From: Juglans regia
Taxonomy: Eukaryota; Streptophyta; Magnoliopsida; Fagales; Juglandaceae
NCBI RefSeq assembly: GCF_001411555.2
Contig: NC_049903.1
Span: 11,094,362 to 11,158,361, forward strand
Direction: 5' to 3'
Length of the DNA: 64,000 nt
Shown in pieces: positions 45,004 through 55,100 of this stretch (the stretch's first letter is position 1; each line of letters begins with the position of its first letter). The notes beneath the pieces were generated by a model. It was not told the origin of the DNA. It ran no database searches and saw only the letters and a list, made by a program, of their open reading frames with translations. The position numbers and the translations under genes were made by a program.

Positions 45004-46578
45004 TTATACAACATATTGTGTTTTAAGTACATGATCATGATCTTGTGTTTGGGTACCAAGCGAAAGAGCATGGACATCTTGTTCACTATTAGCTGGTGAA
45101 GGTATGTCTTCTGGATTTCTCGTTGGTTTTACCCATCTACCATGAGCATTACGAACCAATCCTTTGTTTTCCAATTGGTACCAAAAATGTGGGATCCTAA
45201 GCTCATCCACCAACATGTCACATGCCTTGTTCACTAAAGCAATATCCCTCCTAGCATCCGACCGAAATGTTGTGGCACTACCAAGAAACCCATCTGCAAG
45301 ATGAAGGTATGTCTCAAGGCTATGAAACCCAGGCAAATTGAATCCCCGTTTGAGGAAAGGCGAAGAACGAACATCTAGTTTCAATTCTGCTCCACAATGG
45401 GTGTAAACCCATTCCAATGACCCGGTGATCTCATCAAACTTCTGCAAACTCTCATTCAAAACAAGTCCTGGCATCCTAGGAACTATGTCCTGCTTAACTA
45501 CCACCCTCAATGTCTTAACTCCCAACTGGTGGAGCTCATCTCGGAAAGCAATGTTGCCGACCCTCGGAGCTCCGAAGGAAATCACGCTGACGGGAAGGTT
45601 TGGAATGGTGGATGCTGCTTCGTATGCATTGAGGAGAGCCAATGCACCACCCAAGCTATGTCCAGTGATTGTGAGACTAACTTCTTCACCCTTTTCCCTG
45701 TACCATTGCACAAGTCTTGTCACTTCTTTCATGACTTGCTCCGAGGCACTACACTTGTTGTACCTCGTAGATTCAATCTTGCTAGTGTAAATATTAAGAA
45801 ACCCATGTTCAACTTTAGCATCCCCTTGCCCATACCGCTCTAATTTCCTTTGCATATCCTCGTACCACTCCGAGGGTGCCACGGTCCCACGCCATGCCAC
45901 CACGATATCTCTCCGTCCAATCCGACGTGTCTCCTCGTCATCGCTGACCGCCACGTAGCCCATCCAGTTGGAATCTTTGCTCCAAGTAGTGTCCACCAAA
46001 TGTGATCTCTCCAGCCAGCTAGGCATGTCTATATTTGACATGGCGTAGATATACTTTTTGACCGTGTAGCCATTTCTAGTGAGGCCTAATTTCTCAAACA
46101 ACCTGTCACGGCTGTAGCGGCTGCTCCCACAATACTCAGAGAAAGAATCAAAATCAAAAGCATCATACGTTGCTTGTGCAAATTCTCCATATTTGACGAT
46201 TTCCCTTCGGAGCCAAGGGTGAAGAGGGTCCAAAAGACGGTCCAAATCCGAGGAACAATGTCCATGAATCTCACGCCACTTCTCAGCTATGACCTCCTTG
46301 GGAGAGTAAGTTGGAGTAGAGTGTTTCTGATCTTGATCATCACTGTAAGATTTCCAATGGGATTGGAGAAGATTAGCCCTAGGAGGCGCTTCAACATGGA
46401 GGTGAAGGAGGTGTGAGACTGATTCGGCCAGACGTGAAGCCCGGTTTGAGGGCTTTGCAGCTTGTGGGCGATCGAGAACTACTTCTTGACGGGCATTCAA
46501 TATCAAGGCCGTGGAAGCACCAGTCCTGGCCATGCCAGACTGAGCGGCAGAAGGAAGATGATTACAGATCACCTGCAT
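45004..46578 (-). CDS. Phospholipase A1-Igamma, chloroplastic (DAD1-like lipase)
   Basis: This intact intronless gene of 524 residues belongs to plant class I PLA1 (lipase_3 fold), which removes sn-1 acyl chains from plastid galactolipids and phospholipids and can feed jasmonate synthesis. Catalytic triad: Ser308 in GHSLG (306-310), Asp364 in KQDIVPRMPG and His419 in LPGFHSLETYLH. Family blocks visible: KWREIHG at about 100-106, DPLHPWLRREIVKYGEFAQATYDAF, SNWMGYVAVS, and AWRGTVAPSEWYEDM as the oxyanion-side strand. The first ~60-80 residues are Ala/Ser/Arg-rich and poor in acidic residues at the start, fitting a transit peptide. Length equals that of the Igamma subgroup. Its neighbour on the left is the copia element; no operon-like context applies. 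Confidence 0.95.
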   Translation of the reverse strand: MQVICNHLPSAAQSGMARTGASTALILNARQEVVLDRPQAAKPSNRASRLAESVSHLLHLHVEAPPRANLLQSHWKSYSDDQDQKHSTPTYSPKEVIAEKWREIHGHCSSDLDRLLDPLHPWLRREIVKYGEFAQATYDAFDFDSFSEYCGSSRYSRDRLFEKLGLTRNGYTVKKYIYAMSNIDMPSWLERSHLVDTTWSKDSNWMGYVAVSDDEETRRIGRRDIVVAWRGTVAPSEWYEDMQRKLERYGQGDAKVEHGFLNIYTSKIESTRYNKCSASEQVMKEVTRLVQWYREKGEEVSLTITGHSLGGALALLNAYEAASTIPNLPVSVISFGAPRVGNIAFRDELHQLGVKTLRVVVKQDIVPRMPGLVLNESLQKFDEITGSLEWVYTHCGAELKLDVRSSPFLKRGFNLPGFHSLETYLHLADGFLGSATTFRSDARRDIALVNKACDMLVDELRIPHFWYQLENKGLVRNAHGRWVKPTRNPEDIPSPANSEQDVHALSLGTQTQDHDHVLKTQYVV

Positions 46579-46714
46579 GAATGTTATTATATATTGTTCC
46601 TACTTTATCACCTGAAAATGCTTTGAAACTTGGTGGGCAAAACTACCTGATAGAAATTAGGTTAAGGGTTGAGATCAGGAATTAATTGGTGGGGGAGAGA
46701 GATGCAGTCATGAG

Positions 46715-46728
46715 GGTATATATATATG
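46715..46728 (-). promoter_or_regulatory. Candidate TATA box of the PLA1 gene
   Basis: The minus strand has ATATATATATACC about 140 bp upstream of the start codon, next to a (CA)n tract on that strand (about 46727-46740). It could serve as the core promoter. A simple-repeat origin cannot be excluded. Confidence 0.45.
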
Positions 46729-46739
46729 TGTGTGTGTGT

Positions 46740-48185
46740 ATGAATTGGCCTAGGGGTTTGGATTCAGAGTTTAGACTCACCCAACGCAGACAAAATAGTC
46801 ATGGAAGACTTTGTCACGCGGAATTAAGGAATGAGACAATTTGACACGCCAATCGTACCAAGTCCTAATATTATTTATTTATTATTATTTGAGGGAGTCT
46901 GAATCGTTGCGCTGTGTTGAAAAAATGCAAATGCTATTCCCATCGGTATTGACTAGTGAGCCTAATAATAATTCTGTACGTAACTGTTGGCATGCATGGG
47001 TAGGTTTGGTATTAAGATCGGGCCAACAGAGGGGTTTTATGTAATTTCACCAAGCAAGTAGAATACTTCCAGTCAGTACTAGACAAGCAAGTATTTAGTA
47101 AGTAAGTGTGTACACGAGGACAGATTCATGAGATTTGACTTTCAACACGTACACCTTGGCATGCATGCAGTCCCACGTTCACACGTGTATTTAGGGGTTG
47201 AACAGACAAGAAGTTTTTGTTTTCTTAAAAAAAAAAAAATGTATTTTTTTAATATTATAGTGACTTAATTCCAAGACATGTAATTTGTAAAATATTAATA
47301 ATTGATCATATTCATCTCCGTTTACTTGTTATTAATACCCATTTGATAAGATCTTTCTTGCTGTTTTGATTGCAATCCACTTATATGGTTGATGTGTTGA
47401 TCTAATAATATAGATATTCTTGATCATGTACCCATAATCTCTAGAGATTATTTTAGAGAGAACAATTTGCAAGTCTATCTATTATTATTAATAGTGGAAG
47501 TTTTAACTGAATTATCGTAATTTTTCACTTCATATTTAAGGGTTTTTATGTAAAAATATTCATGTGTTGCTTGTGGATTAATCGATTTTCCTTTATTTTA
47601 TTGGTGAGTTTATTTTATATATATTAGATTTGCCTATTAAATTTACTTACACAAATAAATTAGGTAAAACAAATATGTGTACGTACTTGGTCATGTTGAC
47701 CCTATCGAAATTAATTAGATAAATATGTTTCAGCATATATATATATATATATATAGACTATCCCACAAATTTTAAATCACATATTAATAGTTGAGAGAGT
47801 GATGGGTTTTTATATATATTTATGTAACGAAGGAGAGCAAGAATTCCCTTGTTTATCAATTTATCTACAACGTTCTACACGTTTTACTAATTTAACGATT
47901 ACGTAAACCAATCGAGTTGAATAACCCTTTTTTTATTATAATATTCATTTATTGGTGGTTCAACTCGGGAGTCTCACGTGAAACCCATTGGGGGATCTTT
48001 CTTTCAACCAAGTCTTTTAGTACTTTGGTCAAATTAGAACACAAGGATTTTTCTTAGAATTTTCTTAACTCTACGTACGTGTTAGCGATGTAAGTTTGAT
48101 ATAACACATCATTTTTGTCGATTTTTTTTTTTTTTTGGTCCTAATTGTCATATATAGTTGATGGGATGACTTGAATATTGCAATA
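46740..48185. other. Intergenic DNA upstream of PLA1
   Basis: No gene or transposon terminus was supported. Several AT-rich simple stretches, for example (AT)n at 47735-47754. Confidence 0.45.
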
Positions 48186-48194
48186 TAAATGAAA

Positions 48195-48550
48195 GATAAA
48201 AAAGTATTTATAATTATAAATTGTGCAACTGCTGTATAATCATTTTGAAAAATATGAATAAAATATATAATCCACATGAAAAAATTAATTTTTTAATAGT
48301 AGATCTCACTCATTTTTAAAGTAGTTACGCGATATTTATGCACTTCATAGTTATGAGAAATGATACTTGCAGTCGTGAGCGTGCAGTCGCCGTGCAGTCG
48401 CTTTGAAAAAAGTAAATAAATAAGGGACCCACCTGAAAAGAAATTAATTTTTTAATAGTGGACCCCACTCTTTTTCAAAGCGACTGCACGACGTTTGCGC
48501 ATTCCACGATTGTATGTAGCATTACTCCATAGTTATATATAGAATTACTC
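48195..48550. mobile_element. MULE-type MITE, copy C (9 bp TSD TAAATGAAA), split by copy B
   Basis: The left end is GATAAAAAAGTATTTATAAT and the inverse right end GAGTAATTCTATATATAACT. Perfect 9 bp repeats TAAATGAAA flank at 48186-48194 and 48551-48559. Removing the nested copy B and one of its target repeats leaves about 174 bp, the family's usual size. Internal arms are more diverged than in copy B, so it is older. Confidence 0.82.
48355..48527. mobile_element. MULE-type MITE, copy B (9 bp TSD CATAGTTAT), nested in copy C
   Basis: This 173 bp element starts GAGAAATGATACTTGCAGTC and its inverse right end is GAGTAATGCTACATACAATC. Perfect repeats CATAGTTAT flank at 48346-48354 and 48528-48536. 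Long arms CGTGCAGTCGCTTTGAAAAA pair with TTTTTCAAAGCGACTGCACG almost perfectly. The target site is the right terminal repeat of copy C. Confidence 0.92.
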
Positions 48551-48559
48551 TAAATGAAA

Positions 48560-49842
48560 CTAATCACACACAAATACAAGATTTCCGTAGTTTGATAATA
48601 CAATATGTATATATATATATTAAAACATTAATTTGCGGGTCAGTCGGTTCAAAAAATGGCCCACACTTTTTTTATTGAAGATCCACCAAAAATACGTTAA
48701 TGTGTTCTTGTGAGATCAAATCATCAAATCGGACAGTGCATAAACAGAAACTAGACTCCATGCAAAGAAAAAAACCAAACAGGCATGGCTGTTATAAATA
48801 AAGAGAAATAATAAAAATAAAGGAAATCAAAATTTTACATAATTTAGCATTGAGTCCTATGTCCAATGTCCAATGATTCAGAAAAAATTAAGTATGAATA
48901 TGTGTAGAATACAATATATTAACTTTATTTTTACAAGAACACATAAAATAAGAGAAGAAAAACACTCAAGGGAAGAAGCCCAGCTTCTCTCAAATATTGT
49001 CGTTCCTCTCTAGTTATTTTTTTTTAATTATCTTTTTTTATTAGTTATTATGTTTGTCTTTTTCCAACATTTCCAATAATGCTCCTATTAATTTTGAGTT
49101 ATTTTTAATCATTTATGAATGGAAAATATTATAATTATAAAGTAGATTACATAAAAATAATCTCATAAACTGACGTAACTTATCATATTGTAAATTTATT
49201 TTTATTATAAAATAAAACTAACAGATTATTCAAATATATGTCAATTTATAAAATTAATTTTATATATTTAAAAAAAAAAAAAACATTTCTTCAGTTGACT
49301 CTTGGGCCTCAAGATACCTAAAACGTACAGAGACCTGGTGGTACGGAAGAATAGGCAAGTGCACGGAGTCAATAAGTCAAGCCTAACCATGGCATAAAAG
49401 TCAAAGTCCAATTCAAGCTTAGCGCGTGTAATGTATGATTGGGTCAGAGTCAAATTCTGATTTTAAGGAATGAAAATAATTTACACAATATTTTTTACAA
49501 TATTTTATAAAAATATTCTCATTTTATAATATTATTATATAATATATTATGCAATGTATTGTGTATATATTATTATTAAAGAAGGAAACCGGATTGTTTC
49601 ACACCGCTAGAAAGTAGGAGCCATGCTTATGGCTTCAATTTTAAGACATATAAATCATTTTTTTTTCATTTAAATCCTTTAAAATCATGTTGAACACGTA
49701 AAAAAAAGTAATTAGGATTAGAGGTAAAACAATTCAAAGGATTTTATAATATCTTAATTTATTAATATCTATATATAAAAAATTATATCTATAAGTCAAT
49801 ATAAAATATATACTTTCATATCAACGGAGTGGTGTAAAGAAT
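48560..49842. other. Non-coding AT-rich DNA
   Basis: No gene or complete element was recognised. Confidence 0.45.
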
Positions 49843-49996
49843 GGAGAAATTATATTTACAATTATAGAATGTATAAGTACCGCGCATTCTTTTTAAAAAA
49901 TATATTATCTACATAAAAAAATTAAATTTTTACGATGAACTTCACTATTTTTCAAAAAGAATGTTACATTATACATAACTGTATTTAGTATTATTC
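49843..49996. mobile_element. MULE-type MITE, copy E (9 bp TSD, one mismatch)
   Basis: The 154 bp element starts GGAGAAATTATATTTACAAT; its inverse right end is GAATAATACTAAATACAGTT. Flanks GTAAAGAAT (49834-49842) and GTAAAGAAC (49997-50005) match at 8 of 9 positions. Arms CATTCTTTTTAAAAA and TTTTTCAAAAAGAATG are shorter and more decayed than in copies B and D. Confidence 0.75.
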
Positions 49997-50487
49997 GTAA
50001 AGAACACGTATCATTTACAATAACTTAGAAGTAGAAAGACTCAATTAAATAACTTAATAATGCAATTTATATACACACAAGTAATGATTCAAAAGTTAAA
50101 AGTATGCCTCAACCCAATGGAAAGCCACGCAAGTAATAGTGTAAGGACAAAGGTTATTATGCAGTGGACTTAATCAGGCTTAATCAATACACACCTTTTC
50201 CTTCACACTGCACAAAACTATGAGCAACTCCATTGCACCGCTTGGCTCCACCATCTATCTTCAGCGTCACCAAAGAATTTGTTTACATACAAAGAGCCAG
50301 AGAGATCTCTCCACAATCCCATCCATTAAACAGCCATTGTCCAACACTAGCTTTTACATAGGGTGTAGTTATCGCATGCCCATATGACATGCCGATCAAT
50401 AATGGAGTTTGTTTTCAGTTCACCGTCAACTGTCTTTTCCGATTTGTCGAAAGTTGACATGATTACTAACAAACATATTGGTATTAT

Positions 50488-51214
50488 TAAGGTTGTAATC
50501 GAGCCGAGCCGAGCCGGTCTTTGACTTACTGAGCTCAGCTCAATTCAAAATATTCGAGTCCAAGTTCGAGATTTTTATTTTATTCTTTGTTCGAGCTGGA
50601 CTCGATAAGTTAAATTCTCAATTCGAGCTTGAACTCATCCAACAAACGAGCTCAAACTCGAATTGTTTATTTTTTTATTTTTTAAATAAGATTTAATAAT
50701 TAATAAATTAGATAAATTAAAAACCTAATATTGAATTTGTATAACTAACAAGTAAAACTTCTATTGAATTATAAGATTTTAAAAATTTATAAATAATTAA
50801 TATATAACAAGTTGATATTTATCTATAATAACAATATATTATATGTTTACATATATTATTAATACATACACATAATATGATATATAGACATCAATAATTA
50901 GGTTACATATTATATATTTAATTATAAAAGTGTTATGCTTTTATTATTAGCTAATATATATGTATATATACATAGATGTATATATATATTTATCAATATA
51001 TGAATAAATTTTAATCAAGTCGACTCGAACATAAACGAGCAAGTCTTAATGAGCCTTAGACGAGTCGAGTTTTGTCGAGTATGTATCATTTACCAATCGA
51101 GCAAATATCTGCTTTCACGGACAAACTATTTTTTTCATGAGTCGAGTTCAATTCGACTTTAACAGAACGAGTACCAAATGAGTTATCAAATAGACTGGTT
51201 TATTTACAGCCCTA
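50488..51214. mobile_element. hAT-type MITE, 727 bp (8 bp TSD GGTATTAT)
   Basis: Left end TAAGGTTGTAATCGAGCC and inverse right end TAGGGCTGTAAATAAACC are related. Perfect 8 bp repeats GGTATTAT flank at 50480-50487 and 51215-51222. The subterminal 150-200 bp at each side carry many CGAGC/GAGTCGA words in opposite orientation. The centre (about 50650-51000) is AT-rich. No coding capacity. Confidence 0.9.
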
Positions 51215-51554
51215 GGTATTATCAACTAGGAGAGAAGAAAATTAGTAACACCTGACCTGACCATATAAAACGAATTCATCAAGACAGTTTTGATGTTCCA
51301 TGTTGCCTCATTGTTTTCTAAGTAAATATGTAGCTGCCCAACCCATGTATCAGTCTCGGCCCTTTTGAGCCAGCTGAAAAGTGTGAATCAGTAAAATAGC
51401 ATTTAGGAACTCGATAATACAGTCAATTCAGGTGTGCTCTCAGTGATCATACAGCTTAATCTATTGAACTTTCCTCTGTTTTTTTTTAAAGCAAAATCGA
51501 CATTCTCTCTCTGTATTCAGCCTATCGCTCAGGTTTTGCAAACAAGACCGCCTC

Positions 51555-51560
51555 TTTATT
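51555..51560 (-). terminator. Candidate poly(A) signal of NDC1
   Basis: AATAAA on the minus strand, about 90 bp past the NDC1 stop codon. Confidence 0.5.
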
Positions 51561-51646
51561 TGTGATGTCCTCACAGGAAAGTTCAAAAACCGCAAAATGG
51601 AAACCAAAAAAAGGGGCTAATGATTTGAACCCAGGCAATTCAGAAG

Positions 51647-52114
51647 TTAGTTCGCTCGGAAATCCAGGAAAAGACGGAGTTTATGCAGCAGGAGCTCACG
51701 GGAGCCAAAAAGAGGCTTGCCGCTGATGATCCAATCTTTCTCAAGAAGACCCAACTTAGCGCTCTTCAGCATCTCATCGTGGAAAGCAGACACAACATGG
51801 TAGATTGAGGTCCTTAAAACATCAGAAATGGCATATGCTTTCAAATATAAAGGCCCACCTCTCTTTTTAGCTCCTGCAACTTCTACTCTTCCAGTGCTTA
51901 ATGTTGCCCATTTAATTCCAGCTGGCCCCATCAAATGAGAGGCGCTTTGAATGTTGGTCTTCTTCCCCATTAATGCCTCAACAGCAAGAAGGCAAGATAA
52001 CAAAGTTGAGATAACAGCAGCATTACTACCAGAGAGCTGAGCAACCCCAAACCTGTCCTCCCCGTGCGAGCGTGCAGTTAGCGAGCCAACCGTCCTGGCA
52101 CACCATGCATATAG
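51647..52114 (-). CDS. NDC1 exon 4
   Basis: The acceptor ATGCAG precedes CTATATGCATGG at 52114. The exon encodes 155 residues and ends with TAA at 51647-51649. Confidence 0.9.
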   Translation of the reverse strand, partial: LYAWCARTVGSLTARSHGEDRFGVAQLSGSNAAVISTLLSCLLAVEALMGKKTNIQSASHLMGPAGIKWATLSTGRVEVAGAKKRGGPLYLKAYAISDVLRTSIYHVVSAFHDEMLKSAKLGLLEKDWIISGKPLFGSRELLLHKLRLFLDFRAN

Positions 52115-55100
52115 CTGCATAAAGAAGCGTTCGTTTGGGTTATATCATTATATGCAAATAGCTGCATAAAGAAGCATTCATGGTGAGTTGTATTGCCATG
52201 CAAACCCCCCCCCCCAAAAAAAAAAAAAAACATTTTTCATTCATGAGAAACCATTTCCCAGCAGAAAATATCCATGAATGAAAACATCCATTCATGACAA
52301 CCACCTATTCTATGACCTGGTTACAAGTCCCGTGCAACATAAAACAAAACATCTTGGAAAGTTCAGGTGAAACTTCGAGAGATATAGATGTCATATTCAT
52401 AAAATTTTAAACACTATATATCAAATGAAAAGTATATTTGAGAAGTTTGAGATGATTGCTAAAACCTAGCATACAATAAATAACATTAACTATTGGGTAT
52501 GTCTGTGGGTGCATGAACAGGAAAAATGTTTTTCACACTTCTTTTTCCCACATGCATGACAAGGCATTGCTCCCAGCAAGCAATCTAATGCAAGGACTGT
52601 CTTTTCTGCCATCATCTCTAGAAAAAGATGGAGTAGAAAAGGGTAGAACAATGGATTTCGCCAATACAGAACAGAAAATAAAGATAACAAAGTTCAACCA
52701 AGTGGAGTCAAATAGATACTAATTTCGAAGATCATGTACATCAACATAAGGTGCTTGTGTTGAGGAATGAGATAAATATCATAATTATCATGCGATAATA
52801 GATCCAACAGAAAACCCTTGAATTGCATCAAAATATCTCAAACTTAGTATTTCAATCAATCATCATAATTCTCCAACATCTACATAACAGAACAGATGAT
52901 TAATAAGTCAGATATAATGCACAGCATTGGAGAGTTCAGTGAATTTGATCTAATTTGTTCAGGTTGGCCTATAAGGTAAGAGCAACTTTAAACAATTTTT
53001 TTGTACCTATAAAACCAGAAAATGAATGGATGTGATGATAGGTCACGTGAAACATGAACTGATTTCTATTTCTATTTCTATTAACAAAACCAAATCAAAT
53101 TAGGTGATGAAACTGAGCGATTGGACAGTTCAGTCAATTTAGTTGATTTATCCAGTTTTCTTGCACACCCCTCCTCCTTCAGGCACTTAAACAAGCAAAA
53201 GACCATGCTCCATACAATGCTATCAACTTCCCAATGCAGTACAAAGTGATCAACTGTTTCCCCATTCTTACACGTGCAACAGCGATTGATCACTACAACC
53301 CCTCGCTTCCTCACGTTATCTAGGCTAAGACTCTTGCCCAAAGCCTCTGTCCAGATGAAGAAGTCTCTACTATTCATGGTTTATTGGTTCATTATAAACT
53401 CAATTCAATTCAACTCAGCTAAAAAATTATCCTGCTGACTGAGGTCTGCTGTGAATCCTTTATCAACTACCATTTGTTCACCATATACTAGTGTTTTTAT
53501 ATATCAATCATATAATGTCTATTTAGTCATGTCCATCCACATATTTAGTACATACATCTGCCAAGCGCAAATCGGAAAGTCTAAGGGCTTGTTTGGTAAC
53601 CAAAACCATCTCTAAAGTCAAGTGATTTTTTAGTCAAAGATGTTTTTATCCCAAACATACATCTACAAATAAGAACTCCTTAAGTTTTTTTTTTTTTTTT
53701 TAAATGATGGGGGAACCACCCCACGGCAGAGCCCTTAAGACTCACCCATGGAACCTAAACCCTCGGGGAGACTAGCACAGCAACCCACCGCCATGGCCTC
53801 CCACTTAAATCGCAGTTTGATCCCAAGGGGAATAGAACCTATGACATGGGGCTCATGCACACAAGTTCACCCTTACCACTTGGGCTACCCGCGGGTGGGT
53901 CCTCAAGATTTTCAAAAACACCAATAACCAAAAAAACCAACCATGTTCCAAATATTATTTTAAAAATAAATAAATAAATAAAAAAGAGCAGACACCCCGT
54001 GGTGGCTGCCACTATAGGGTGGCAAAGGGCCACCCCCTAGCCACCACAAGCGGCCCAAATTGAGCATGAGTTTTCATGGTAATCTAATTCAAAGACTACG
54101 TAGCTGGGATGAGAATCAACAACCTGTAATCTATAACCTCATACTTAAGAGGTGAGGCGGACAGCTTTTTTTTTTAAGAAAGGAGAATTGTTTCACATTG
54201 GTTAAATGTTCTCCTTGTTGATTATGAACTAGAGAAGAAAGAAAGAAAAAATTGTACACACAATGGACACCACCGGCGGCCTGACCTGTCCAGTGCTTTC
54301 TTTTCCTTTAAATAACTTCTTAAAATTATTTATTATACCATCTTAAAAACTCCTCTAAGAAATTTTCACATCCAAACATACTTTCAAGCACAAAGATGAG
54401 ATAGAATTCATATTCTTGTTATACAGGTAATCAGCATTAGAAAGTAGTTATATAGTATTAATAAATCATTAAAAAGCATTGTCCTGCAAAACATTTCGCA
54501 AAAATCCTTTATATGACTACTCCAAGATATGGCATAAATAGAGAGAGGCTCAATAAGGTAGCAGCACAGTCAGAGAAATCCTATGAGACCCATGAGTTTA
54601 GGGAACTACAATGTGCCTGTCTATGGGTAAGCCTAGGGTAGTACCAGGACAAAATTTTGGAATGAGACTTTCACTGCAGAATTACATAATGTTTCTAAAC
54701 ACACTGGTTGCAACAAAATGTTTCATTGAAGATGTAATTCTGCATGAAAGTAATCAGTTCAGGGCAAGTTTGCTAGCTTCAATAGAAAATACACATGCAC
54801 ACGCGGATTTAAACATGCATAAAGCATCCACAAGGTAAGCAACAATGTACTATACCTGAAAGTTGTTCAATGGTTTGCTGTACTTTGATTCTAGACGTGA
54901 ATCACTTAGTGCGAGTAACTGATTGGATAGTTGGGAGGTTTTTTCAACATTACTCTCCAAGCCTTCAGCCAACTTTAATGCAAGTTCTTCCAGTGGCCTC
55001 AAGCATACAGCTGTGACTCGTTTGTAAGTCTCGCCAGTTTCTTCAAAAAAGGCAGCTCGTCTCCATGTATCAACATTATTCTCACAAACCATGCAGAGAT

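Noticed and set aside
45425..46416. Open frames on the plus strand opposite PLA1
   Set aside because: Antisense shadows of the lipase coding sequence.
53839..54033. 64-codon minus-strand open frame in NDC1 intron 3
   Set aside because: It overlaps the tRNA-derived SINE and has no protein character.
54611..54838. 75-codon open frame in NDC1 intron 3
   Set aside because: No motif; lies within a well-defined intron.
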